A DNA stretch of 64,000 nt from Pontibacter sp. E15-1. Lineage in GTDB: Bacteria > Bacteroidota > Bacteroidia > Cytophagales > Hymenobacteraceae. The notes under the pieces are model-generated. The model was given only the letters and a program-made list of their open reading frames with translations, ran no database searches and was not told where the DNA came from. Positions 16,284-26,942 of this stretch are shown here, in pieces (positions within the stretch are counted from its first letter, which is position 1; each line of letters starts with the position of its first letter). The stretch spans positions 124,001 to 188,000 of the forward strand of contig NZ_JAKVIR010000006.1 of the NCBI RefSeq assembly GCF_022601975.1, in the 5' to 3' direction. Both the position numbers and the translations under genes were made by a program.

Positions 16284-17603
16284 ATGCGACAGAGAACAAT
16301 AGCTTCAGTCTTACTCAGCGCCCTCCTCTTCAGCGGCTGCGTTCGCACGTCCTCTTTCGATAGGACGTATGTCGGGCAGAAAATTGCCGCGCAGCGCCAC
16401 GGTGCGGTGGGGGAACAGGCCGAACCTGGCCTCCTCTTGCTCCCAGAGGGTGTGAACCTGCAGGACGGACTCACGCAGCAGGAAGCCGTGTCCATCGCGC
16501 TTTTCAACAACGCGCAGTTCCAGGCCGACCTGCTGAGCATCTCCATCGCGCAGGCCGATTTGATTGAAGCCGGGCAACTGCCCAACCCTCTCCTGAACGT
16601 CATCTTCCCCACCGGCACCGACGTGCTGAAGGGTACCCTGAATTTCTCGCTCGACGTGCTCTGGCAGCGCCCCCTCCGGGTGAAGGCCAGCCGCCTCGAG
16701 ACCGAGCGCACGGCCGAGAACCTCGTGGCGCTGGGGCTGCGCCTGATCCGGGATGTGAAGCTGGCGTACGTGGCGTATACCTACGCCCAGCAACGTGCCG
16801 GGGTAGGGGCTGAGAGCAGCCGGCTTCGCAGCGAGATGGCCAGCATCACGCGCAAGCGCTACAACGCCGGTGACCTCAGCCAGATGGAAGCCTCCATCGC
16901 CACCGCCGACTCGTTGCGCGCGCTCGATGACCAGCTGCAGTTCGTGATGGAGGAAAGCCTGCAAGGGGCCAGGCTCTACAACCTGATGGGTATAGACAGT
17001 GCCGGGAATGCGCTGAAGCTGGCTCCCATACCGCCTCCCGCCCCGCTGATCCCGCAATTGGACACGCTCATGCCCCTGGCGCTGGCCTCCCGGCCCGAGC
17101 TGCGGGTGGCCGCCCTGGCCATAGAGGCAAAGGCGAAACTGATCGGCTGGGAGAAGGCAAAGGTGCTGAATTTCGTAGGTATTCTGAACGCGCGCCGGGA
17201 GCACGAGGGCGGACTCGCGCTCGGTCCGGGGTTTCAGCTCCCCGTGCCCGTCTTTAACCTGAACCGGGGCCGCATCATGCGGGCAAGGGCCGAGATGGAG
17301 CAAGCCGCCTACAGCTATGTGGTGGCCAAACAGCAAGTACAGCTGGAGGTGCAGGAAGCGCTGGCCCGCTACCAGGCGGCAAGGCAAACTGCAGCCCTCT
17401 GGCAACAGAACCAGGCACCTGTTCTGGCTACCGCCGGGCAGGCGCGCAAAGCCTTTGAGGCCGGGGAGGTGTCGTACTTTTTTTACCTGCAGACCGTGCT
17501 GCAAGTCACGGACGTGCAGCTGCGCATCGTCGATGCCACGGCCGCCCTCAACCGGGCAGCCGTGCAGCTGAACTATGCTATCGGACAACAAGTGATATAC
17601 TAG
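16284..17603 (+). CDS. TolC-family outer membrane efflux lipoprotein (CusC-like)
   Basis: I take the ATG at 16284 because it gives a lipoprotein signal, SVLLSALLFSGC, with Cys19. An upstream in-frame start would add 20 residues and spoil it. The 440-residue product has the two outer membrane efflux repeats typical of TolC proteins: long helices rich in Ala, Gln and Glu around residues 60-220 and 255-430, each beginning with a Pro-Asn-Pro or Arg-Pro-Glu type motif (QLPNPLLN, SRPELRVA). It would form the outer membrane channel of the tripartite pump encoded by the next two genes. The gap to the adaptor gene is only 5 bp. Confidence 0.88.
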   Translation: MRQRTIASVLLSALLFSGCVRTSSFDRTYVGQKIAAQRHGAVGEQAEPGLLLLPEGVNLQDGLTQQEAVSIALFNNAQFQADLLSISIAQADLIEAGQLPNPLLNVIFPTGTDVLKGTLNFSLDVLWQRPLRVKASRLETERTAENLVALGLRLIRDVKLAYVAYTYAQQRAGVGAESSRLRSEMASITRKRYNAGDLSQMEASIATADSLRALDDQLQFVMEESLQGARLYNLMGIDSAGNALKLAPIPPPAPLIPQLDTLMPLALASRPELRVAALAIEAKAKLIGWEKAKVLNFVGILNARREHEGGLALGPGFQLPVPVFNLNRGRIMRARAEMEQAAYSYVVAKQQVQLEVQEALARYQAARQTAALWQQNQAPVLATAGQARKAFEAGEVSYFFYLQTVLQVTDVQLRIVDATAALNRAAVQLNYAIGQQVIY

Positions 17604-17608
17604 AGCGC

Positions 17609-18784
17609 ATGAAAGACAACGTGTTCCTATTCCTGGCGCTGGCGCTGCTGACCGCCGCCTGCAAAGACCAGCCGGAGGCCGAGAAGACAGCACCTGCTGA
17701 GGTAACCTCTCCCGTGAAAGAAGCAGCCCTGACCTCTGTTACCCTTACCCCGGAAGCAGTGAGAAACCTGGGCATCAAAACAGTGACGGTGGGCAGCGAG
17801 GCCGTGTCGGGTATGCTGGAGGTGGGCGGGAGTGTGCAGGCCGAGCCAGGGCAGGCGGCTACCATCTCGGCCCCCATGAAGGGAACGCTCGCCCTGCAAA
17901 AGGGGGCAGCCATACCCCAGACAGGAAAAGCCGTGAAGCAGGGGCAGGTGCTCTACCGCCTGACCATACTCCCCGCCGAGGGCGACCTTGCCAACAATAC
18001 GCAGGAACTGGAAATGCGCCGGGTGCAGCTGGAAACAGCCCAGGCCAAGGCCGCCCGCATGGCACAGCTCCTGAAAGACGGGGCCGTGAGCGAGCGCTCG
18101 AAGCAGGAGGCAGACGCCGAGCTGGCCGTGGCCCGGAAAGCCTATCAGGATGCGTCTGGCAAGCGGGAGCTCCTGCAGGGCGGCACAGGGCCATCCGTCA
18201 ACCAGTCCGTGTTTATCATCAAAGCCCCCATCAGCGGCGTGATCCAACAGGTGTACGCCAGCGCCACGCAAACCGTGGCCGCTGGCACTCCCTTGCTCGA
18301 CATCGCTGGCCTCTCCCCGGTGTGGGTGCGGGTGCCGGTATACATGGGCGACCTGGAAAAAGTAGACCAGCGGCAGCCCGCGCAGGTCAGGAGCCTGGCG
18401 GGGGCGGACAAGGCGGTACGAGAGGCCATACCTGTCTCCACGCCCGTGGCCAGCGGCGGCGCAGCAGCCCTCACCGACCTGTTCTATACCTTCCCCAACA
18501 CCGACAAGGCCTTTTACCCCGGCGAGAAGGTGATGGTGGCCTTGCCCACCACGGAAAGCGCGGAGGGTCTGGTGGTGCCGTACGCTGCCCTGGTGTATGA
18601 TATCAACGGTGGCGAGTGGGTGTATGTGCAGACAGCGCCGCAGGTATACCAACGCCAGCGGGTGGAGGTGAGCGCCATACGTGGCCAGCAGGCAGTGCTC
18701 TCCAAAGGGGTGGAGGCAGGTATGAACGTGGTGACGGACGGCGCGGCGGAGCTGTTCGGGACCGAGTTTGGAGGTGGTAAATGA
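17609..18784 (+). CDS. RND efflux periplasmic adaptor (CusB/CzcB-like lipoprotein)
   Basis: A lipoprotein signal ([10 protein letters not shown], Cys18) is followed by a membrane fusion protein layout: beta-barrel and lipoyl halves with [18 protein letters not shown] near residue 71 and [14 protein letters not shown] near 206, and an alpha-hairpin between them rich in Gln, Ala and Arg (about 125-190). Length is 391. It connects the outer membrane channel to the inner membrane pump. The stop overlaps the start of the permease gene by 4 bp (ATGA), so the two are translationally coupled. Confidence 0.9.
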   Translation: MKDNVFLFLALALLTAACKDQPEAEKTAPAEVTSPVKEAALTSVTLTPEAVRNLGIKTVTVGSEAVSGMLEVGGSVQAEPGQAATISAPMKGTLALQKGAAIPQTGKAVKQGQVLYRLTILPAEGDLANNTQELEMRRVQLETAQAKAARMAQLLKDGAVSERSKQEADAELAVARKAYQDASGKRELLQGGTGPSVNQSVFIIKAPISGVIQQVYASATQTVAAGTPLLDIAGLSPVWVRVPVYMGDLEKVDQRQPAQVRSLAGADKAVREAIPVSTPVASGGAAALTDLFYTFPNTDKAFYPGEKVMVALPTTESAEGLVVPYAALVYDINGGEWVYVQTAPQVYQRQRVEVSAIRGQQAVLSKGVEAGMNVVTDGAAELFGTEFGGGK

Positions 18785-21700
18785 TGCGCTGGCTGGTTTC
18801 CTCGTCCCTGCAGCTCCGCGTGATTGTGGTGGCGCTGATGTTTGTGCTGCTGTACGTGGGCTTCGATAGGCTCAGCAACACCCCCATGGACGTGTTCCCG
18901 GAGTTTGCCCCGCCCTACGTGGAAGTGCAGACCGAGGCTCCCGGCCTGTCCACGCCCGAGGTGGAGGCCCTGATCACCATCCCGCTGGAGAATGCGCTGA
19001 ACGGCACGCCGCAAATGCAGAAGCTGCGTTCCAAGTCGGTGCTGGGGCTCTCGTCGGTGGTGTTGTATTTTGAGAAGGGGATTGACGTGATGGAGGCGCG
19101 GCAGCACGTGCAGGAGCGCCTCTCCCGGGTGGCGGGCACCCTGCCCTCGGTGGCTCGCCCGCCTGTTATGCTGTCGCCGCTCTCGTCCACCAGCCGCATC
19201 CTGAAAGTGGGCGTTTCATCGGATTCGCTCTCGCAGATGGACATGACCACCATCATCCGCTGGAATGTGCGGCCGCGCCTGATGGCCATACCCGGCGTGG
19301 CCAACGTCGCCATCTGGGGCCAGCGCGACAAGCAGTACCAGATCCTGATCAGACCTGAGCGGCTCCGGCTCCACAACATCACCATGGCCGAGGTGCAACA
19401 AGCCGCCAGCGGTGCCCTGCAGTTGGCCGGAGGCGGGTTTATGGATACCCCCAACCAGCGGCTGGCCATCGCCAGCACGCAAGGCATCGGAGGCGTTTCG
19501 GCGCTGGCCCAGGTGCCGGTCTCCACCCGAAACGGAAACATCATCCGGCTGGGCGATGTGGCCAACATCACCATCGGCACGCCCCCGCCCATCGGCGATG
19601 CCGTCATTAACGACGGCCCCGGCCTCCTGCTGATCGTGGAGAAGCAGCCCGGGGCCAACACCCTGGAAGTAACGCACAACGTAGAGGCCGCCCTCGCCGC
19701 ACTGAAGCCCGGCCTGCCGGGCATGGAGCTGGATTCCACCATTTTCCGTCCGGCCAGTTTCATCGAGATGTCGCTGGAGCACCTGAATACCGCGCTGCTG
19801 CTGGGCTGTCTGCTGGTGGTGCTGGTGCTGGCGTTCTTCCTCTACGACTGGCGCACCGCGCTCATCAGCGTCACGGCGCTGCCCTGCTCGTTGGTGGGGG
19901 CGGCGCTGGTGCTGCACTATACCGGCAAAACCCTGGACACCATGGTGCTGGCGGGCCTCATCATTGCGCTGGGCGAGGTGGTGGACGATGCCATCATCGA
20001 TGTGGAGAACATTGCCCGCAGGCTGCGCCTCAACCGGATGGCAGAAACCCCGGAACCTGCCTTTAAAGTAGTGCTGGAGGCCTCGATGGAAGTGCGCAGC
20101 GCCGTGATTTACGGCAGTATGATTGTGGCCCTGGTGCTGCTGCCGGTGTTTATGCTGCCCGGCCTGGCCGGTTCCTTTTTCCAGCCGCTGGCGCTCTCCT
20201 ACATCACGGCCATCCTGGTGTCGCTGCTGATCGCGCTTACCCTCACGCCGGCACTCTCCCTGCTGCTTTTGCCCACTGCCCCGCTCCGCGAGAAAGAGCC
20301 GCCTGCGGCATCGTGGCTGAAGACGCGGTACAGGAGGTTGCTGCCGGCGCTGCTCGCCCGCCCGAAACGGGTGGTGGCCACGCTTGCGGTTACCTTGGCG
20401 GCTTCGGCCCTGGTGGTGCCCTTTTTGGGAGAGGAGTTCCTGCCGCACTTCAAGGAGTATGATTTCCTGATGCACTGGGTAGAGAAGCCGGGCACCTCGC
20501 TGGAAGCCATGAAGCGCGTCACGGTGGCGGTGAGCAAAGACCTGCGCGGCATAAAGGGCGTGCGCAACTTCGGGGCGCACATCGGCCGGGCCGAGGTGGC
20601 CGACGAGGTGGTGGGGCCCAACTTTACGGAGCTCTGGATCAGCGTGGACCCCGACGTGCCGGACTACGACGCCACGGTGGCTGAGATCCAGCAGACCATC
20701 GATGGCTACCCCGGCCTCTTCCGCGACGTGCTGACCTATCTCCGTGAGCGCATCAAAGAGGTGCTGACGGGCACGAGCGCCTCCATCGTCGTGCGCCTCT
20801 ACGGCCCGGACCTGGACACGCTCTATGCGAAAGCCACCGAAATGGGTGCCCGTATACAAAACGTGGAGGGCGTAACGGACCTGAAAGTGCAGCAGCAGAC
20901 GCTGGTGCCGCAGATACAGGTCAGGTTCCGGCCTGCCGCCGCGCTGCAGTTCGGCGTCTCGCCCGGCGATGTGACGCGGGCCGTGTCTACGCTGATGCGG
21001 GGCACCAAGGTGGGGGAGGTATACCAGGAGCAGAAGGTGTTTGACGTGGTAGTATGGGGCGAGCCGGCTATCCGGAACGATATCAACGCTTTCCGCAACC
21101 TGCTGGTGGACGTGCCGAACGGGGCGAAAGTGCCGCTGCGCGACCTGGCCGACATCCGGATCGTGCCCGCGCCCAACGAGATCACCCGCGAGAACTCCTC
21201 CCGCAAGATTGACGTGACCTGTAACGTGAAAGGCCGTGACCTGGGCAGCGTGGCCCGGGACATTGAGGCCAGCGTGGCCGCCATGGACTTTGAGGCGGGC
21301 TATCATCCCGAACTGTTGGGGGAGTATGCCGAGCAGCGGCGGTCGGCCAACACGCTCCTGAGCATCTCCCTGATCTCGCTGGTAGGCGTTTTTCTGGTGC
21401 TGTATGCCGATTTTAAGTCCTTCCGGCTGGCAGGGCTCGTGATGGGCAGCCTGCTGTTTGCCCTGACGGGCTGTGTGGTCGCCACCTTGCTGAGCGGCGG
21501 CGTGTTGTCGTTGGGCTCCATCGTCGGATTTGTGACGGTGCTGGGGATCGCGGCCCGCAACACCATCATGCTCATCAGCCACTACCGCTTCCTGGAGTTC
21601 AACGAGCAGGTGCCATTTGGCAAGGCGCTCATCATGCAGGGCGCCGAGGAGCGCATCATGCCCATCATCATGACCGCCCTTACCTCGGTGCTGGCGCTGC

Positions 21701-21855
21701 TCCCGATCATCCTTACCGGCAACCGCTCGGGGCAGGAGATCGAGTACCCGATGGCGGTGGTGATCGTGGGGGGCATCCTGACGTCTACACTACTGAACTT
21801 GCTGTTTATGCCTACGCTGTATTACCGCTGGGGCGGCAGAACCGTTAAAAGGTAA
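18781..21855 (+). CDS. RND efflux permease, heavy-metal type (CusA/CzcA-like)
   Basis: This 1024-residue protein has the full RND plan: a first membrane helix (about 12-30), a large periplasmic loop, helices at about 335-500, a second loop, and helices at about 855-1020. The helix 4 motif [18 protein letters not shown] carries the acidic residues that relay protons. The stretch is nearest to the heavy-metal branch, and the subunit order TolC, adaptor, permease matches cus/czc operons. The transported ion cannot be told, and no metal chaperone or metal sensor gene is next to it. A 788-codon open frame on the opposite strand is only a shadow of its G+C-rich third positions. Confidence 0.9.
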   Translation: MMRWLVSSSLQLRVIVVALMFVLLYVGFDRLSNTPMDVFPEFAPPYVEVQTEAPGLSTPEVEALITIPLENALNGTPQMQKLRSKSVLGLSSVVLYFEKGIDVMEARQHVQERLSRVAGTLPSVARPPVMLSPLSSTSRILKVGVSSDSLSQMDMTTIIRWNVRPRLMAIPGVANVAIWGQRDKQYQILIRPERLRLHNITMAEVQQAASGALQLAGGGFMDTPNQRLAIASTQGIGGVSALAQVPVSTRNGNIIRLGDVANITIGTPPPIGDAVINDGPGLLLIVEKQPGANTLEVTHNVEAALAALKPGLPGMELDSTIFRPASFIEMSLEHLNTALLLGCLLVVLVLAFFLYDWRTALISVTALPCSLVGAALVLHYTGKTLDTMVLAGLIIALGEVVDDAIIDVENIARRLRLNRMAETPEPAFKVVLEASMEVRSAVIYGSMIVALVLLPVFMLPGLAGSFFQPLALSYITAILVSLLIALTLTPALSLLLLPTAPLREKEPPAASWLKTRYRRLLPALLARPKRVVATLAVTLAASALVVPFLGEEFLPHFKEYDFLMHWVEKPGTSLEAMKRVTVAVSKDLRGIKGVRNFGAHIGRAEVADEVVGPNFTELWISVDPDVPDYDATVAEIQQTIDGYPGLFRDVLTYLRERIKEVLTGTSASIVVRLYGPDLDTLYAKATEMGARIQNVEGVTDLKVQQQTLVPQIQVRFRPAAALQFGVSPGDVTRAVSTLMRGTKVGEVYQEQKVFDVVVWGEPAIRNDINAFRNLLVDVPNGAKVPLRDLADIRIVPAPNEITRENSSRKIDVTCNVKGRDLGSVARDIEASVAAMDFEAGYHPELLGEYAEQRRSANTLLSISLISLVGVFLVLYADFKSFRLAGLVMGSLLFALTGCVVATLLSGGVLSLGSIVGFVTVLGIAARNTIMLISHYRFLEFNEQVPFGKALIMQGAEERIMPIIMTALTSVLALLPIILTGNRSGQEIEYPMAVVIVGGILTSTLLNLLFMPTLYYRWGGRTVKR

Positions 21856-21865
21856 GGTTCGTTGG

Positions 21866-21966
21866 CGCATGTATACATTCGTTTTTTAGAAGCGGAATCT
21901 ATACATGCGCTTCAGATTCCTTGAGGGATATTTTGCAGCCCAAGGAATGAATTTTATACATGCACG
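21866..21966. repeat. Dispersed repeat, copy A (about 100 bp with inverted ends)
   Basis: The element begins GCGCATGTATACATTC and ends in GAATTTTATACATGC, with an extra internal TATACATGCGC. It shares a core, TTCCTTGA followed by TTTTG-AGCCCAA and TGAATTTT, with the copy at 33067-33164. It lies between the RND permease gene and the EamA gene and would be wrongly read as coding if the EamA start were taken at 21905. Confidence 0.7.
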
Positions 21967-21994
21967 CTCGTCCCAACCGAAAAACCCTAAACCT

Positions 21995-22408
21995 ATGTGG
22001 AAATACTATGCCCTGCTCTCTGCCTTCTTCGCGGCGCTCACAGCCATCCTGGCCAAAGTGGGGGTAAAAGGCATCAATGGAGACATCGCCACCGCCATCC
22101 GGACAGTGGTCGTGCTGGTGGTGGCCTGGGGCATTGTGGCCGTCACCGGCGACATGCGGGAGCTCAGGGCCATCAGTCGCGCCAACCTGCTGTTTCTGGT
22201 GCTGTCGGGCATCGCCACCGGCCTGTCCTGGATCTTCTACTTCAAGGCGCTCGAGACAGGGCCCGTGTCCAAAGTCGCCCCTGTCGACAAACTGAGCGTT
22301 GCCATCGCCATCGGGCTGGCTTTCCTGTTTCTGAACGAACCGGTGGAGCCCAAAGTGCTGCTGGGTGCGGCCCTGATTACGGCAGGCACGATTGTCATTA
22401 TCCTGTGA
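21995..22408 (+). CDS. Small EamA-family (drug/metabolite transporter type) membrane protein
   Basis: The 137-residue product starting at the ATG at 21995 (MWKYYALLSAFFAALTAIL) has four or five hydrophobic helices, as in the half-length EamA proteins. AILAKVGVKGINGDIATAIR and WIFYFKALETGPVSKVAP are typical. I reject the upstream in-frame start at 21905 because it lies inside a repeat element. Such small proteins work as dimers. The substrate is unknown. It is probably independent of the efflux operon. Confidence 0.85.
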   Translation: MWKYYALLSAFFAALTAILAKVGVKGINGDIATAIRTVVVLVVAWGIVAVTGDMRELRAISRANLLFLVLSGIATGLSWIFYFKALETGPVSKVAPVDKLSVAIAIGLAFLFLNEPVEPKVLLGAALITAGTIVIIL

Positions 22409-22736
22409 GGGAGGGTATGGCTTGCCGCGTGCCGCATGCGGCCCAATGTATACCCTTTGGCTCCTCTGTCGCCGTTATGTTTTTCGAGGATAGGCGGCCC
22501 CAACTGCCGCTCAGGCGTGTAGTACGCTGATGTGCCCTTTCCCCGGCCGTTCTGCTTTCTGCTCCCGGCACCTGCCGTGCGGCTGGAGGCGCGCCGCATG
22601 CCATTGTACCCCAGGCGGTAAGAAGTAGGATGCAGGCAAGATGATTTACATATTTGCCTGTTGCGTTTTCACCGTAACGTCCGCTTTATTACCTTTAAGG
22701 TTCATTCACTGCCTGAATCCTTCCACTGGTTTCTAT
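22409..22736. other. Gene-free stretch
   Basis: About 330 bp with no supported gene. A short palindrome, GCCGCATGCGGC near 22432, is followed by G+C-rich sequence and then A+T-rich sequence just before the next gene, where its promoter probably lies. No clear -10 is seen. Confidence 0.4.
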
Positions 22737-24323
22737 ATGAAAAACATCCTCCTTCTCGTACCCTTTTTAGCACTGCTTTGCACAGGGGCTTTCGCCCAGG
22801 ACACAGCGGCACCCGACACCCTGGCCAAGGTGCCGCCGCTGCATCTTGTCTTTCCTGCCAAAGCCGGATGGAACGTGCTGCAGGAAGGCGAGCCGCTGGA
22901 GTTTACGGTGAAGTCGGCAGGGGGCTCCGGCACGCGGCCCACCTATACCCTAAGCCAGGGAAGGGTGGAGGGCATCGCCTTCGACTCGCTGGGCCATTTC
23001 TCCTGGACACCCAGCTACAGCTTTGTGGACCGCCTGGGCGGCAGCCGGAAGGTGCAGCTGCTATTTGAGGTGCGCAACGAGAAAAACGAGAGCGTGAGCC
23101 AGGTAGTGGAGCTGGAGGTGAAGCACGTGAACCGCCCGCCGGTGGTGGGGGAGCTCAAGCCGCTGTACGTGCTCTACAACACGCAGAACACCTATACCAT
23201 CGAGTCGTCGGTGGTGAAGGACGATGACGGCGACCCGGTGGCCTTTGTGGCGATCGGGGAGGGGATGCCCGAGGGAGCCAGGCTCTCGACGCAGGGCGAG
23301 TTTACCTGGAAGCCCTCGTATACCCAGTTCCGGAAGCTGCAGAACAAGCCCATCCTGCTGGAGTTTTACGTGGAAGACCAGCCGCACAAAGCCCGCACCA
23401 AAGGCGCTTTCCGGATTGAGCCGACGCAGCAGGACCTGCCCCCCAGCATCCAGATGATCCCCTCGCAGAAGCGGTTTGTGTATGAGGAGGGCGCCACGAT
23501 CAACATCAAGTTCCAGCTTTACGACCCGAACGGCGAGAGCGACATCACCTCCTTCAGCTTCCTGTCCGAAAACCCGGATGTGCCGGCCAGCGCCCTGGTG
23601 CGCAACACGCCCTCACAGTATGAGTTTATCTGGAAGCCCGGCTACGACTTTGTGAAAGACCCGCTGGACTCCCTGGCTTTTGCCATCAACTTCGTGGTGA
23701 TGGACAAATCCAACAAGCGCGAGGAACGGAAGGTGACCTTCTCGATACGAGACGCCGTGAACGAGGCCGAGCGCGACAAAAAGCTCTACCAGGAGTACCG
23801 CGCCCCGCTGGTGAAAGCCTGGGACCTGATTGAGCAGCTGAAGGAAGTGGAGAAAGACCTGAAGAAGAAATACAACCGGGCCCGGAAAGGCAAAAAGGGC
23901 CGCTCCCTCACTAACGCCTCCCTGGGCGCGGTCACGGGCATTTCGCCGGTGATGGTGGAGGAGCCGGCCACCTCCAAGAAAATCACCGCCATTGGCGGGA
24001 CCATGGTGATGACCATCGGCACGCTGGAGGCCACGGAGGTGATCGGCCGTTCCACCAAAGACCTGATCGAGCGCCTGAACTACATCATCGAGAAACGAAA
24101 CGAGCTGCAGACCAAAGGCGATATCTTTGCCCGGAAGTATGCCCTGAAATCGTCGCGCCGCAAGCCCGAGTTTCTGAAAGACGCCGATGAGCTGGTGGCC
24201 GCCATGAACCTGAAGGGGCTGGTGGTGCTGGAGCTGGACGCGGGCTGGCAGAACAAGCACAAGCCGACAGACGAGAACGTGGCCCGCACCTTCAAGGACT
24301 TCAGCCCCGAGAACAGACCGTAG
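22737..24323 (+). CDS. Secreted Ig-like/cadherin-like repeat protein with coiled-coil C-terminus, function unknown
   Basis: The ATG at 22737 gives a clean signal peptide (MKNILLLVPFLALLCTGAFAQ). An upstream frame would add 32 residues before it. The next 320 residues form about three beta-sandwich repeats of the putative-Ig type, with recurring phrases such as FSWTPSY, FTWKPSY and FIWKPGY, and calcium-cadherin-like Asp-Asp-Gly-Asp-Pro. From about residue 340 the chain becomes helical and very basic and acidic (EVEKDLKKKYNRARKGKKG), then ends in a second helical domain. It may be a cell-surface or periplasmic scaffold. I cannot assign a partner. Confidence 0.75.
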   Translation: MKNILLLVPFLALLCTGAFAQDTAAPDTLAKVPPLHLVFPAKAGWNVLQEGEPLEFTVKSAGGSGTRPTYTLSQGRVEGIAFDSLGHFSWTPSYSFVDRLGGSRKVQLLFEVRNEKNESVSQVVELEVKHVNRPPVVGELKPLYVLYNTQNTYTIESSVVKDDDGDPVAFVAIGEGMPEGARLSTQGEFTWKPSYTQFRKLQNKPILLEFYVEDQPHKARTKGAFRIEPTQQDLPPSIQMIPSQKRFVYEEGATINIKFQLYDPNGESDITSFSFLSENPDVPASALVRNTPSQYEFIWKPGYDFVKDPLDSLAFAINFVVMDKSNKREERKVTFSIRDAVNEAERDKKLYQEYRAPLVKAWDLIEQLKEVEKDLKKKYNRARKGKKGRSLTNASLGAVTGISPVMVEEPATSKKITAIGGTMVMTIGTLEATEVIGRSTKDLIERLNYIIEKRNELQTKGDIFARKYALKSSRRKPEFLKDADELVAAMNLKGLVVLELDAGWQNKHKPTDENVARTFKDFSPENRP

Positions 24324-24435
24324 CCAACCGCCGGGAGCGAAAGCCCGAAAATGCTGCTGAAGGCGGCGGCGCTTTTCGGGAGGGCGCGTATAGGGTATGG
24401 CGGAAAAGCAAACTGATCGCCGCCATACCTCAGCT

Positions 24436-25230
24436 ATGTCGAAAAAATTTGGAGTACTGACGATCCATGGGATGGGCAACCAGAAGCCCGATTATGCCAA
24501 CGACCTGCAGCATAACCTCTACCAGCAGCTCCCCGACGCCGTGATCAAAGACCTGTCGTTCAGGTCGATCTGGTATCACGGCGACTTCCAGCAGCATCAG
24601 GATACCGTGTGGGCCAACATGCGGGAGAGCGGCAACCCGATGCACCAGCGCTGGCTGCGGAAATTCTTCCTCAACTTCCTCAGCGACGCGGCCACCTCCG
24701 AGTTCAGGCCCGGAGACGAGGAGAGCCCGTACAGGCGTATCCAGCGCACCATCCTGCGGAACATCAATGCCCTGCGGGCAGAGCTGGGGGATGCGGACCG
24801 GCCTGTTGTCGTGCTCGCCCACTCGCTGGGGTGCCAGATCATCTCGAACTACATCTGGGATGCGCAACAGGGCATCGGGATCTGGCAGGGCCAGCGTCCC
24901 TCGGCCTTTCAGCAGCTGCAAACCACCCAACTGATGGTCACGTCGGGGTGCAACATCCCGCTCTTCGTGTCGGGCCTGGAAAAGGTAGAGGCGATCCGGA
25001 AGCCAAACGACCAGTTTGCATGGTATAACTTCTACGACCGCGACGACATCCTGGGGTGGCCGCTGAAGCCCCTGAGCAAGGGCTTCCCGAACGCCTATGC
25101 GGAAACCGTGACGGAAGACATCGAGATAAACACTGGCCTGACGCCTCTGAGCCACTCCGCTTACTGGGAAGACGATGATTTTGTTAAGCCAGTCGCCGGG
25201 CATATCCGCCAACTCCATACCCGGCTCTGA
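24436..25230 (+). CDS. Alpha/beta hydrolase-like protein
   Basis: The start at 24436 (MSKKFGVLTIHGMGNQKPDY) puts the first beta strand and the oxyanion-type HGMG loop at the N-terminus, as expected for this fold. The likely nucleophile is Ser130 in VLAHSLGCQ, with His and Asp partners in the C-terminal half (a His near residue 255 is a candidate). There is no signal peptide and the length is 264, so it is a cytoplasmic esterase or lipase-like enzyme of unknown substrate. It is 112 bp after the Ig-like protein gene and before the carboxypeptidase gene, without clear functional ties. Confidence 0.75.
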   Translation: MSKKFGVLTIHGMGNQKPDYANDLQHNLYQQLPDAVIKDLSFRSIWYHGDFQQHQDTVWANMRESGNPMHQRWLRKFFLNFLSDAATSEFRPGDEESPYRRIQRTILRNINALRAELGDADRPVVVLAHSLGCQIISNYIWDAQQGIGIWQGQRPSAFQQLQTTQLMVTSGCNIPLFVSGLEKVEAIRKPNDQFAWYNFYDRDDILGWPLKPLSKGFPNAYAETVTEDIEINTGLTPLSHSAYWEDDDFVKPVAGHIRQLHTRL

Positions 25231-25327
25231 CAGGCCATACCCCACTCCGGCCGGCAGATGAACGGCTGCCGGTTTTATACCGATGAACACACATCCGCCC
25301 GATCACGGCGCGAACTATTTTTGCCGC

Positions 25328-26734
25328 ATGAAGTCCCAGACACTCCCAACCCTGAAAGCGCTGCTCCTACTGCTTTGTACCCTGTGCGGGACAGAACTCA
25401 TTGCGCAAACCATACCCCAAAAACTCGCATCGGCCTTCGAGGCCTTTGCAAAAGACCCGCAGCTGCGAAACGGCATTGCCTCCCTGTATGTGGTGGACGC
25501 GAAAACCGGTGAGGTGGTGTTCGGGAAGAACGAGCTGCTCGGGCTTGTGCCCGCCTCCACCCAAAAGGTGATCACGAGCGCCAGTGCCTACGAACTCCTG
25601 GGCCGGGACTTCCGGTATAAAACCCGCTTTGCCTACCGCAGGGAGGGCGCGTCGGCGGCGCTCTTGGTGCTGCCCGGCGGCGACCCCACGCTTGGCAGCT
25701 GGCGCTGGCCCTCCACCAAAGAAGCCGCGGTGCTGGCTGGGCTGGCCCGCGCCACCGCAAAGCTAGGGATAAAGGCATTCGGCACGGTGCGCCTCGACAA
25801 CAGCGGATGGCAGACAGAAGCCATACCCGATGGCTGGATATGGCAGGACATCGGCAACTATTACGGGGCAGGGGCAGCCAAGCTGAACTGGCGTGAGAAC
25901 CAGTTCGACGTGACCCTGAAATCTGGCAGCAGCATTGGCGACCCGGTGGCCATCACGGCCGTGGTGCCCCCGGTCAGCGGCTACCGGCTCACGTCTGCCC
26001 TTACCTCGGCCGCGGCTGGCTCCGGCGACAAAGCCTACATCTACTTCCCAATCCAATCCGCTACCGGCACCATCCGGGGCACCATCCCCGTCAACCAAAG
26101 CAGGTATACCATATCGGGAGCCATGCCGGACCCGTCGGGGCAGTTTGTGAGCGCCTGGCAGGAGGCGCTGGCCGGGAGCGGCGTGCAGCTTCCGCGCAAA
26201 ATCACGGAAGAGGGCGATCTGGCAGCGGAAGCCGGGAAGTATACCGTGTTTCATACCATCACCTCCCCGCCCCTCGACAGCATCGTGTACTTTTTCAACC
26301 GCGAGAGCATCAACCTGTATGGCGAAGCCCTGCTGAAAACCATGGCCCATGCACAAGCGGGCGCAGGCGCAACCGCCAAAGGGGCGGAGCTGGTCCGGGA
26401 GTTTTGGAAGCAGCGCGGAATCCCGGACACGGAGCTGTGTCTGATGGACGGCTCCGGCCTCTCCCCCCTGAACCGCGTGACGGCGCATGCCCAGGTAAGC
26501 GTGCTGCAGCATGCCCGCAAACAGCCCTGGTTCGAGGGTTTTTATACCTCCCTGCCCGTGTACAATGGTATGAGGATGAAGAGCGGCACCCTGCAGGGCG
26601 TGAAAGGGTATTGCGGCTACCACCGGGGCAAAGACGGGAGGGAGTATGCCTTTTCGTTTCTGGTAAACAACTACAACGGGCCGTCGGGCACGCTGGTGCG
26701 CAAGATGTATGGTGTGCTGGATGTGCTGAAATAA
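25328..26734 (+). CDS. dacB: D-alanyl-D-alanine carboxypeptidase/endopeptidase, PBP4 type
   Basis: From the ATG at 25328 a signal peptide (KALLLLLCTLCGTELIAQ) leads into a class C penicillin-binding protein of 468 residues. The catalytic SxxK is S77-T-Q-K80 in VPASTQKVITS. A second conserved block is DGSGLSPLN at 374-382, and the KTG-like motif is K418-S-G-T in MRMKSGTLQG. PBP4 enzymes trim peptidoglycan side chains or cross-links in the periplasm. The large insert between SxxK and the second block (about 130-300) is characteristic. The gene ends just before a strong hairpin. Confidence 0.9.
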   Translation: MKSQTLPTLKALLLLLCTLCGTELIAQTIPQKLASAFEAFAKDPQLRNGIASLYVVDAKTGEVVFGKNELLGLVPASTQKVITSASAYELLGRDFRYKTRFAYRREGASAALLVLPGGDPTLGSWRWPSTKEAAVLAGLARATAKLGIKAFGTVRLDNSGWQTEAIPDGWIWQDIGNYYGAGAAKLNWRENQFDVTLKSGSSIGDPVAITAVVPPVSGYRLTSALTSAAAGSGDKAYIYFPIQSATGTIRGTIPVNQSRYTISGAMPDPSGQFVSAWQEALAGSGVQLPRKITEEGDLAAEAGKYTVFHTITSPPLDSIVYFFNRESINLYGEALLKTMAHAQAGAGATAKGAELVREFWKQRGIPDTELCLMDGSGLSPLNRVTAHAQVSVLQHARKQPWFEGFYTSLPVYNGMRMKSGTLQGVKGYCGYHRGKDGREYAFSFLVNNYNGPSGTLVRKMYGVLDVLK

Positions 26735-26750
26735 GCCCCTCGCCATACCT

Positions 26751-26803
26751 GCAAGGGGCTCCACACCCTGTGGTGAAATGCCCCAGGTTGTGGAGCCCCT
26801 TGC
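26751..26803 (+). terminator. Hairpin after the PBP4 gene
   Basis: A 15-bp perfect stem (26751-26765 with 26789-26803) begins 17 bp after the stop. The poly-T tail is weak, but there is no other gene on this strand for 140 bp. Confidence 0.65.
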
Positions 26804-26942
26804 CCATTCTCAGCACCCTAGCTGATCACCGCCAGGAAGTTTATTAAGACCATAAATTCATGTATGTCAGTGCCTTATGATATATATAGGGTTTTTGGCA
26901 TGGTTCTGCGAGTAGACAGGGCATCACATACCTATTACATCT

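Noticed and set aside
19216..21582. 788-codon open frame opposite the RND permease
   Set aside because: It is a mirror of G+C-rich third positions in the permease gene. The product is rich in His, Gln, Arg and Gly with no domain, while the + strand frame is a clear RND protein.
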